From Panicum virgatum (lineage: Eukaryota > Streptophyta > Magnoliopsida > Poales > Poaceae), in the NCBI RefSeq assembly GCF_016808335.1, contig NC_053140.1:28700086-28764085 (forward strand): a stretch of DNA of 64,000 nt, written 5' to 3'. This document shows positions 22,471 to 32,400 of the stretch, in pieces. The notes under the pieces were generated by a model. The model worked only from the letters and a program-made list of their open reading frames with translations. It did no database searches and was not told the DNA's origin. The first letter of the stretch is position 1. Every line of letters begins with the position of its first letter. The position numbers were made by a program, and so were the translations under genes.

Positions 22471-22572
22471 TGTAGGAGAGAATAATGTGATGTATTCCTC
22501 CAAACCCTAGAAGGGTGGGATATATAGTTCCTATATATGGGACTCTATACATGGGCTCAATATACACCAACA
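22471..22572 (-). repeat. 3' LTR of the copia element
   Basis: 102 bp, TG...CA bounded, containing a TATATATAGTTCC-like core. It is shorter than its partner because a block around GGTCTCGAGATGG is missing. Confidence 0.88.
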
Positions 22573-22700
22573 CCCCCCCCCTCCGCGGTCTGAACTACCG
22601 GCGCAGCGGTGTTCAAGACTGGACAACAAAAAAAGCTAACACTCCCCCCCCCCGCAGTCTGAACTACCGTCGCAGCAGTGTTCAAGACTGCACAATAAGA
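22573..22700 (-). repeat. Duplicated polypurine-tract region
   Basis: A unit made of a C-run plus CTGAACTACCG-CGCAGC-GTGTTCAAGACTG occurs twice in tandem (about 22573-22632 and 22643-22700). The element therefore has two candidate polypurine tracts next to its 3' LTR. Confidence 0.75.
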
Positions 22701-22735
22701 AAGTACGAAGGGCCAATACCCCCCGACAGCCACAA

Positions 22736-25125
22736 CTAGCCACCTGCTACGTTGAGGCTGGAGCGAAACTCCGAGAAGGTCGAGAAGGGTAGTCCCTTGG
22801 TGAAGATGTCGGCAAACTGGGAGGTGGTCGGGACATGGAGTACCCGAACATCGCCGATGGCGACCCTGTCGCGCACGAAGTGCAAGCCGATCTCCACATG
22901 CTTCGTCCGTTGATGCTGAACGGGGTTGGTGGAGAGATACACGGCGCTGACGTTGCCGCTGTAGACGAGCGTACTCTTGGCGAGCGGGCTGTGAAGCTCC
23001 GCCAAGAGCTGTCGTAGCCAGGACGCCTCTGACACGCCGTTAGCGACAGCATGGTACTCCGCCTCGGCACTGGAGTGGAAGACAACTGGCTGCCGCTTGG
23101 ACGACCAGGAGACCAGGTTGCCGCCCAGGAAGACGGCGTAGCCGGAAGTGGAGCGGCGAGTGTCTGGACAGCCAGCCCAGTCAGCGTCGGTGTAGACAAC
23201 CAGCTCAGCAGAGGACGAGCGGTGAAGCACCAGGCCGAGGTCCACAGTGCCACAGACGTAGCAGAGGAGACGCTTCAGCGCAGCAAGGTGTGACTCCCGG
23301 GGATCATGCATATGGAGATAGACCTGCTGAACAGCGTAGGTGAGGTCCGGCCTGGTGAATGTGAGGTACTGCAAGGCACCAGCCAGACTTCGGTAGGCAG
23401 TAGGATCAGCCACAGGATCACCCAGATCAGCAGACAGCTTCGCCTGAGTGTCGACAGGAGTGGAGCAGGGTTTGCAATCAGTCATCACAGCCCGCTCCAG
23501 AATATCGAGTGCGTACTACCACTGGTGAAGGAGAAGACCAGAAGGGCGAGGCTCAATAGTGACGCCCAAGAAGTGGTGGAGCTGACCAAGATCCTTCATA
23601 GCAAACTCCTGCTGCAGAGAGGAGATGACCCGCTGAAGCAACTGCTGACTGGAGGCTGTGAGTACAATGTCATCGACATAGAGCAGCAGGTAGGCAGTCT
23701 CATCCCCACGGCGGTAGATGAAGAGAGACGTGTCAGACTTGGCCTCGGTGAACCCCGATGTCAGCAAGAACGTGGCGAACCGAGAGTACCAAGCCCGAGG
23801 AGCCTGCTTCAGACCATAGAGAGACTTGTTGAGCCGGCAGACCATGTCCGGACGACTGGAGTCCACAAATCCCGCTAGCTGAGAGCAGTAGACAGTCTCT
23901 GACAGAGTGCCATGAAGAAACGCGTTCTTCACATCCAGCTGGTGCACAGGCCAAGACCGAGACAGTGCAAGCGAGAGGACCGTTCGTACCGTAGCAGGCT
24001 TCACCACTGATCTGAAGGTCTCGTCATAGTCCACGCCAAGCCGTTGTGTGAACCCCCGGAGAACCCAGCGAGCCTTGTAGCGCTACAGTGCACCGTCAGC
24101 CCGACGCTTATGCGTCCAGATCCACTTTCCTGTGACCACATTGCAACCATACGGACGCGGCACGAGGTCCCATGTCTGGTTGGCGAGAAGAGCCGCATAC
24201 TCCTCTTCCATCGCGCGATGCCAGTGAGGATCCGCCAAGGCGTCGCGGACAGAGGAGGGCACCGGAGAGACCCGTGGCTCCCCCTCGGTGGCGGAGAGAG
24301 TCGCGGTCGGAGACGCCATCCGCCAAGTCACCATGGGATGGATATGCCGAGGATCCCGATGGATGATTGGCGGGTGGTACACCGCCGGCTCGGCTCGAGA
24401 GGGAGCCGGTGGAGGCGGCAGCGGCGGCGATGGCTCCGATGTAGGCGTCGCAGGAGCCTCTGGAGCTGGAGGCGGCGCCGGTGTTGGTGCCGAACGATGC
24501 TGGTACACCTGCACCGGTTGAGCGTACCGTGGTGGCGCCGGTGTCGGCGCCGAACGATGCCGGTACACCTGCACCGGCTGAGCGTACCGCGCAGGTGTAG
24601 GGGAAGGCACCGGGGCCTCGCGTGGTGCAGTAGGAGACACCGGGTCCATGCGCGGCACGACCGGAGGTCCTGGGGCCGCGCGTGGCACGACCGCGGGCAC
24701 CGGGGCCACACTCGGCGCAGCAGGGATCACCGGAAAGCGGTGCCGGTATACCGGGAAAACCTGCAGGGAAAGGACAGACAAGTAACGGTGGCTGAACCAC
24801 CGCGTCAGTCGAAAACAGTGAATCCAACTCAGGGTCAGGAGAAGGTGGAGTATGGGAAATCCAACTCGTCAAAGACGACATGTCGGGAGATCAGGACGCG
24901 GCGAGAGGTGAGGTCAAAGCATCGGTACCCCTTGTGGTCAGGGGAGTAACCAAGGAACACACAACGAGTCAAGCGGGGCGCCAGCTTGTGAGAAGCGCTG
25001 GCGGAGGTGTTAGGGTAACACGCACACCCGAAGACCCGAAGGTGGTCGTAGCGAGGAGGGGTACCGAAAAGAGCGTGGTGTGGAGTGGGAGCAGGAGAAG
25101 CAGTGGACGGAAGACGGTTGAGCAA
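22736..25125 (-). pseudogene. Copia reverse transcriptase-RNase H region, interrupted
   Basis: Read right to left, the region begins with the integrase C-terminal GCACYPNT and FLGYSPDHKGYRCFD motifs (about 25040-24930). A Pro-rich linker follows with two frame changes, then the reverse transcriptase with QLDVKNAFLHG, GLKQAPRAWY and the catalytic LLYVDDIVLT (near 23670). RNase H carries YTDADWAGCPDTRRSTSGY, SSAEAEYHA and TKHVEI. In-frame stops are at 24083-24085 and 23516-23518. In RNase H the usual CDN motif before SAVYLS reads SGN, so one metal-binding Asp is also gone. The domain order defines a copia element; it is probably of the Ale/Hopscotch-like group, judged only by motif style. Confidence 0.88.
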
Positions 25126-25850
25126 GTAAGTGGCGGTGTGGAGGCTCTCAGCCCAGAAGCGCGGGGCAGAGAGGCCTGGATCAGAAGGGTGCGCACGACA
25201 TCGTTCGTCGTGTGAATCATCCGCTCAGCCTTGCCGTTCTGAGGAGAGATATACGGGCAAGACATACGCAGCTAAACACCCCGAGAGAGGAAGAAGGAAT
25301 GGAAGGTGGAGTTATCGAACTCACGGCCGTTGTCACACTGGACGGCCTTAATGGTGAGGCCGAAATGAGTGGACACCCAGGCAAAGAAGTGGAGGAGGGT
25401 GGGGAAGGTCTCAGACTTGGTGCGCAAAGGAAAAGTCCAAGATTAATGAGAAAAATCATCAACCACGACCAGATAGTATTTATAGCCAGACATGCTGAGT
25501 ACAGGAGATGTCCACAGGTCATAGTGAACAAGATCAAAGGCATGCGCAGCATGAGAAGAAGAAGAGGAAAAAGGAAGTCTAACATGACGACCTAACTGGC
25601 ACGCATGACAGAGGTGCTCAGCAGGAGCCCTAGTACATGGAACATCGGTACTACGACTGAGCTGAGCCAAAACGTCGCGGCCGGGGTGACCAAGCCGGCG
25701 GTGCCAGGTTGTGGAAGAAGGCGTCACGGCAAAAGTAGCAGACGGAGAAGAAGTCAAAGGTGGAGCAATGGAAGCAGGAAGCCGAAGAGTGTAAAGGGGC
25801 TCCAAGCTGTCACATCGGAGGAGCGGACGTCGGGAAGCCGAATCCTTCAC
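24969..25850 (-). pseudogene. Copia GAG-pre-integrase and integrase core, interrupted
   Basis: From 25850 downward the HHCC zinc segment is visible (WHRRLGHPG ... CHACQLGRH). The integrase core follows with the first Asp in VHYDLW, the second in QCDNGREF and the Glu in PQNGKAER. Stops interrupt it at 25443-25445 (after VVDDFSH) and about 25273-25275 (before LRMSCPY). The frame changes after about 25170 on the way to the reverse transcriptase. Confidence 0.85.
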
Positions 25851-25871
25851 AGTAAGACCAGAAGAGTCAAA

Positions 25872-26435
25872 TTAAATGGAACAAGAGTTATCAGCAGTAA
25901 ACTGGTGAATGGAAAGAATGTTGTGAACCATCTGAGGAGCAACAAGGATATTAGGAAGGCGAAAAAAACCAGGAGCAGAACCCACAGCGGTGACAGGAAG
26001 GCAAGACCCATCACCAACCATGATGGAAGAAGGACAAGAGGGGTGTGGGGGTCGGACAGAAGAGAGGATACCGGCATCAGGGGTGGTGTGGAAGGAGAAA
26101 CCCGAGTCGGCGATCCACTCGGTGCTGACCGGCGGCGTCAGTCCCATAGTGCTGAAGGACTGCGCCAGAGCGGCTTGGTCCCACCCCCTAGGCCAGGTCG
26201 GCTGCAGGCTGGGCTGAGCGGGCGGGGTCCAGGACGGCGCGATGAGGGGAGCAGCACCGGTGAACATGGCCGCCGGCTGGAGCTGAGGACGACCCCCCCG
26301 GACCTTGGAACGGCCACATCGAGATGCGCCCTGACCATGAGTTGCTGAAGGATGCCCAGGGCGTACCTCCAGGGGTAGGGGCAGGAACCGGAGCCGGAGC
26401 CGGAGTCGGAGTCGGCACGCCCCGACGGCCCCCAC
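25872..26435 (-). pseudogene. Copia aspartic protease region
   Basis: The segment WIADSGFSFHTT near 26120 is the protease active site (D-S-G in place of the common D-S/T-G-A). It is followed by SIMVGDGS and LPNILVAPQMVHNILS, typical of copia proteases. The frame continues into the integrase across a TAA at 25872-25874. Upstream it is out of frame with gag. Confidence 0.75.
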
Positions 26436-28070
26436 CGCACCGGAACCCCCAGAAGCAGGGCCACCAGTGCCACCACCACCCCGTCCCCCTCGCCGACGAC
26501 GTCCACGGCCCCCCCACCTCCGGTCTGCCTGGCGGGAGCAGCACCAAGGAGCGAGGTGGCAGGAGCGGCAGAGGAGGCCGGTGGAGCAGCGACGAGCGCA
26601 GTGGGGGTGGGCAAGAACGATCCGGGCGCGAGACCCCTGGTGATCTCCTCGAGGGCAAGGTCGTCCCAGACCTGCAGGAAGGAGGGGAAGGGCCTCTGGC
26701 GAGTGATCCAGGTCTTCAGGTGGTCATATGTGCTGCTCAGATCCCGCAGGACATTGAGCACCAAGACCCGATCGGACATCGGACACCCGAGGTCGTGAAG
26801 AGCATCGGCCATGCCCTTCATCCTCCGGCAGAACTCACCAACAGAGAGGTCCGCCTGCTCGAAGGTGCGGAAGGTGGCGTCGAGCTGGAGGGCGCGGAAC
26901 TCGGCGTTGCTGAGGAACTGCCCCTCGAGCACCACCCAGGCCTGTCGCGCGGTGCCGTCGTGGGTCCTGATGAGGTCCTGAAGATCTAGGGAGATGGTCC
27001 CGAAGATCCAGGACATGGTGACGCTGTCGAGGCGCAGCCACACCACGTCCCGCGCCTCGATCGGCGCGTTGAGGAGGACGTGGTCGTCGAGGGCGTAGCG
27101 GCGGAGGGCGAGCAGAACCTGGTCCCGCCAGCGTCCGTAGGAGGAGGACGTGGGGTCGAGAAGGACGGTGACCAGGGCCCTGATGTTCTGGACGCCGGCG
27201 GCCTGGAGGTGGAGCTGGGCGACCATGGAGTCGATCGGGTCGTGCCGGGGTCCAGATCCAGCGGGCGGGGCCTGGTGGGAGGAAGAGGCGCCGTGTTCGG
27301 GGTCGACGGGCAGCTGGCCGGAGGACACGAAGGAAGTGCTCCGCCTCGGCGACCCGGAGAGCGAGGGCGTCGGCCGTGGCGTGCTCGCGCTCCCAAGCGA
27401 GGGCAACCACGCGGACCCGCTCCTGGGCCACCGAAGCCTCTGACTTGGCAGCGAGGAGGGCCGCGGCGAGAGCGGCGTCAGCCTGCTGTCCTCGGAGAGC
27501 GGCGGCGGCGAGCGGTGCATCCACGGGCGCCATCCCGAGTCCGGACCACGCGGTGGGGCCGTCAGGGAGGGGCTGTTTGCCCGCTACGACGGCGGCGCGG
27601 TGGGCGGCGGCGGCGACCTGGGCATCCTGGGCGGCAGCTGCGGCGGCGGCGGAGGGCGCCTGCAGCGCTGGCGCTAGGGGGCCGCGCCCCCTACACCCCC
27701 CGCCCCCAGCGCCCCCAGCAGGGGCGGCGGCTGGGTCAGGGAGGCGGGGCCAGGCGGCCGGGCCCGAGGCCCCCGCGCCCCCCTGCGCCCCGCGCGCCCG
27801 CAGTAGCGGCGGCGGCGGCAGGGCCGGGCAGGGCTGCGGCATCCGGGACGGGATCGAGGACGACCATCGCGGCAGAGGAGGCGGCGGCCGGTGGAGCAGA
27901 CTTGGGCGCGGCTGCTGGCGACCACGCACCTAGAGCAGGGGCGGCGGCTGCAGAGGAGGAGGATGGGAGGGGAGGGGAGGAGGAGAGTGGAGGAGGCGCC
28001 GGCAGCCGGCCATGTGCCGGCGGCGGCGGTGGCTGGGAGGGGGAGGAAGGAGAGAAGAGGAAACCTTAAC
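26436..28070 (-). pseudogene. Copia gag region, frameshifted
   Basis: The main frame (27520-26138) holds the UBN2/copia gag signature: WRDQVLLALRRYALDDHVL, then VVLEGQFLSN, FRTFEQADLSVGEF and DLSSTYDHLKTWI. Its N-terminal Ala-rich, coiled-coil-like portion lies in another frame (27929 to about 27330), showing a one-base shift near 27330. No intact CCHC knuckle is readable because the Gly-rich part (about 26590-26440) shifts frame into the protease. The long plus-strand frames here (for example 27080-28069) are antisense shadows. Confidence 0.78.
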
Positions 28071-28088
28071 CCTAGGATAATGATACCA

Positions 28089-28202
28089 TGTAGGAGAGAA
28101 TAATGAAATGTATTCCTCCAAACCCTAGAAGAGTGGGATATATAGTTTCTATACATGGGTCTCGAGATGGGCCTCTATACATGAGCTCAATATACACCAA
28201 CA
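28089..28202 (-). repeat. 5' LTR of the copia element with tRNA-Met primer-binding site
   Basis: 114 bp, TG...CA. The adjacent internal sequence TGGTATCATTATC at 28088-28076 matches the initiator tRNA-Met primer site for its first eight bases. Confidence 0.88.
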
Positions 28203-29469
28203 CTAACTTGGAAATATTGTTTTGTCATCATATGCTGTGTCCACGCCACTGTCAAATGGATTACTCTTGAATAACCATGGATCAGATTCTACCTTCACAA
28301 TATCAGTGTTGCTGCAAAACAGGTCCTTTGTAAATATTCTGTCATAGATAAATTGTATCTAACTAGAATTTCATACACTGTTAAAGCATCACAACATAAA
28401 TCAGTGGTGATGTTTTGGACATTGTATATGATACTCCCTCCATCCCAAATTATTAGTCGTTTTGGATTTTTTAGATATACAGATTTTGCTATGCACCTAG
28501 ACATAACATATACCTCGTTGAGCTGTTTGATCGTTGAATAAGTCAATTTCTGAAGTATATATGTCTGCACAATGATCAGCAACCTCAATTTGTTGACCAC
28601 CTTTATGATTTGTTTATATCAGAACTTGTGAGGTCTCAAAATAGGAATACTTTCATGGTACCACCCTCTGGCCTTTCATGCCATTTATCAAGTAAAATAA
28701 ATTTTACAATAATCAATCAACAGCAATAGCTCAACAATGCTGCTAAAGTAAACCTGCTCATTTCACAGCCAAAAAGAGGCAAACATCATAATTTGCATCA
28801 TCGTTTTGTAGCTCATTTTTTTAGTTTTTCTTTTGTAGTTCAAACTTATTGTCATATAATACTTATTTGGCAATGACTATAACATTGTCAAGTAAGTTGG
28901 CAAGGACCATACGTCACGATGCCACTAGTGAGACATCAATTTGGGAAACACAAATATGATACATGATTTCAAGATTCATGCAGGCATAACTCATGTGACT
29001 CTACTTCAAAAATACCATCTTTCTCCATTTGATTACACTCAAGCTAATTCAATGTAACTTTCGGAAACATTTGTTCTGTTTCAGTGGAGTGGAGGAACTT
29101 GCATCGAGGAAAATGCAAAAGATCTCAAGTTAATCATTCATTCAACAAAAGTATCGGAGTGACCATTGAGGACCAATATCTTTTTGAAAGTTGGCAGGAG
29201 ACAGCTTCTGCCTTCTAGCAGTCATTTATGAAACCTTTACATAAACGAAAAAGAATATTGAAGGTCAGAGACCAGAAAACTACCTGAGAAACTATTTCCT
29301 GATCTTTTTTAGACCAAACCACTGTCATCACTCAAGTGAATTACGAGAGGTATCATAACTTCTTCCGCATCAAGAACAAGATGGCATTCTTCTGTGTCTC
29401 AACCAACAATACAGAATGGAATTCCTACAGAATGCAGTCGTGGCATGAATTCTAGTGTCTAAATAAGTT
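28203..29469. other. Downstream of the MurG-like gene; half a Stowaway MITE, otherwise no gene
   Basis: No coding feature is recognised. At 28434 the sequence CTCCCTCCATCCCAAATTATTAG begins a Stowaway-type MITE that continues to about 28560 (ATAGACTAAGTCAATTTC-like decay). The opposite inverted end is missing. The rest is AT-rich and unremarkable; the 3' untranslated region of the MurG-like gene would occupy part of 29200-29469. Confidence 0.5.
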
Positions 29470-32400
29470 TCATGTTGGGTAGGGTGAACCAATCAGGGAA
29501 CAGATGTGGCGAATTATATCAGCAGAAGCATTTGGTCGGGCTGCAGTTAGTGCCTTCTGAGACATGTCTGCCATCAATTTCTCATCACCTGTAAAATGGA
29601 ATTAGATCAGGAATAATGTACAGAAGTGAGACAGATGATAAACAGGATGAGCACATTTAGGCCCTGTTCGGTTTCCTTCAGAACCAGGTGGAATGGGGTG
29701 GATTGAATCCTAAACAAGTCATTTTAGGATTCAATCCCCCATCCACTCATTCCACCCAGTTTCAAAGAAAACCGAACAGACCCTTATAAGAACAAAAACA
29801 AAGGACAGGATTCATATACACTATAAAAAAGGTAACAGCAATCTACATAGTCATGATCCGATCATGGCATTCCAATATAAAATCAATTATTAGCTAGATT
29901 CTCAAGTAGTTTTGTTACATAAGCTATCTTTCAATTACATTATTAGCTATAAATTTAAGTAAGGCATATTTTTTACTGGCCCAGAATGTAAGGTTTCCAC
30001 AAATCCACAAGTGAGAAACTATGTTCACAGCATGATAAGCAAGTATGGTCAATGGCAGACAAACAATATTATGGTAGGAAGTACAAATAAAATGAGACAA
30101 TTGAAGCATATGCATATATTCGCACCACCCATCTTATATATTCAATTCTGATCTTGTTGTATCTGGTATAAGTGATTAGTTTGGAATGTCCGCCAATAGC
30201 ACGAGAAACAGAATTGAGATAAGACATACCAAAGATTTCATCAACTGCAGATGTGAGACTGCTAGAATCAAGTTCATCTTCGGTGATGACCTTTGCCCCC
30301 ATGATATCAGCCATGATATATGCATTTCTCGTTTGGTGATGATCCAGAATTGTTGGCAGGGGTATCTGAAAGACATAAAATGGTGAACAGATTTGCACAA
30401 CTGAACTCAGCAAAAAGACCAAAACTTGTACAGAAAGATGACTACTACAATTTGCACATAAAACCACCAAATGGACGTTTAAAAAAACGACACCGAAGGG
30501 CAGCCCACCCACACCACCTTTATTTAAGAAGAACACAGGTCTCGGAACTAGTAAATAGCCATTCTAACAGTCAGCCTTTTTGTTCTTGTAATATGATCAA
30601 TCAAGATTAAAGTTACAGAATTTTACAAAACCATGGGTTGTGGCCTGAATGGCTGAACCTGTAGTCAATCCTCCTAATGTTGATGGGATGGAAATATAAT
30701 TGTAGCAGGGAAGCTTCTGACGCAGCAGTAGAGCTTTGGGCATTTTATGGGTTCATGGGAAGATCTTTTCAGCCGCCCTGTATGAGGGGACGAGAGGTTG
30801 ATACACAATTGAATTTTTTGTAAATTTTACCTTTTCAATGCAATATATAGATATCATAAATGTTTGGCTGATTGCCCTACTAAATGAACTGATCTATAAT
30901 CCTCTGGTCATCAATGATTTTTTTTTAAATCATGGTTCCCTCCAATGGTGTGGTCACGAGAAACTTCTGTTGATGGATTGCATTCTTCAAACCAACATCA
31001 ACATCAACAACATCAACAAAGCATTTTAATCCCAAGTAAGTTAGGGTAGGCTAGAGTTGAAACCCAACAAAGACCATTATTCATGGTTCTGGCACGAGAA
31101 TCGCGGCTTTCCAAGCACTCCTATCCAAGGACAAATCTCTAGGTATACTCCAGTCTTTCAAGTCTCTTCTAATTGTTTCTTCCCATGTCAATTTCGGCCT
31201 GCCCTTGCCTCTCCTCATATTACCGTCGTGCTTTAGGATACCACTATGCACTGGTGCCTCTGGCGGTCTCCATTGGACATGTCCAAACCATCTCAGCCGG
31301 TGTTGGATAAGCTTTTCTTCAATTGGTGCTATCCCTAGCCTATCTCGTATATCATCATTTCGAACTCGATCCATCCTTGTATGCCCACAAATCCAACGCA
31401 ACATGCGTATTTCTGCAACACTTAATTGTTGGACGTGCCGCCTTTTTGTAGGCCAACATTCCGCACCATACAACATTGCCGGTCTAATCGCCGTTCTATA
31501 AAACTTGCCTTTTAACTTCTGAGGTACCTTGTCACAAAAGACGCCAGATGCTTGGCGCCACTTCATCCATCCCGCTTTGATTCTATGACTAACATCCTCA
31601 TCAATATCTTCATCTCTCTGTAGCATCGATCCCAAATATCGAAAGGTATCCCTCTTGGGCACTTCTTGGCCTTCCAAACTAACATCTCCCTCCTCATGAG
31701 TGGCGCCGAAGTCACACCTCATATACTCAGTTTTAGTCCTGCTAAGTCTAAAACCTTTGGACTCTAGCGTTTGCCGCCACAACTCCAGCTTCCTATTCAC
31801 TCCCGCACGGCTTTCATCAACTAACACGACATCATCAGCGAAAAGCATACACCAAGGAATATCACCTTGTATGTCTCTTGTGACCTCATCCATCACTAAG
31901 GCAAAAAGATACGGGCTCAAAGCTGATCCTTGATGTAGTCCTATCTTAATCGGAAAGTCATATGTGTCACCATCACTTGTTCGGACCCTAATCATTACAT
32001 TATTGTACATGTCCTTAATGAGGGTCACATACTTTGTTGGGACTTTATGCCTATCCAAAGCCCACCACATCACATTCCGTGGTATCTTGTCATGGAATGA
32101 TACCACGGAATGTGATGTGGTGGGCTTTGGATAGGCATAAAGTCCCAACAAAGTATGTGGCCCTCATTAAGGACATGTACAATAATGTACCTAACTCAAA
32201 CCAAGATGTTCAAAAATAGGATTTTAAATGACCTAACTCAAACCAAACACTTCCCTGATCATCTAGATATGATATGCATCATCAGTAAGAAATCCATGAT
32301 GACATGTGATTGCCTCCAAAAATATGTATTATCAGCTCAATATAGCTGTGAATGACAAGTTAGGACATTCTGTTTGCATTTCAGATGATAACCGACCCCT

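Larger units (their letters stand above)
22471..28202 (-). mobile_element. Decayed Ty1/copia LTR retrotransposon with short LTRs
   Basis: The element reads right to left. LTRs are 28089-28202 (5', 114 bp) and 22471-22572 (3', 102 bp). Both begin TGTTGGTGTATATTGAG and end TCTCTCCTACA on the minus strand. Next to the 5' LTR is TGGTATCATTATC (28088-28076), a primer-binding site for initiator tRNA-Met. Next to the 3' LTR is the purine tract GGAGGGGGGGG. The flanking pentamers GTAAC and CTAAC are a near-perfect target duplication. The order gag, protease, integrase, reverse transcriptase, RNase H is that of copia elements. Frameshifts and at least six nonsense codons inactivate it. Confidence 0.92.

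Noticed and set aside
24044..24949. Plus-strand open frame rich in Arg
   Set aside because: Antisense to the Pro-rich linker and reverse transcriptase start of the copia element.
27080..28069. Plus-strand open frame of about 330 residues
   Set aside because: Antisense to the copia gag region; low-complexity Gly/Arg/Pro sequence arising from GC-rich codons.
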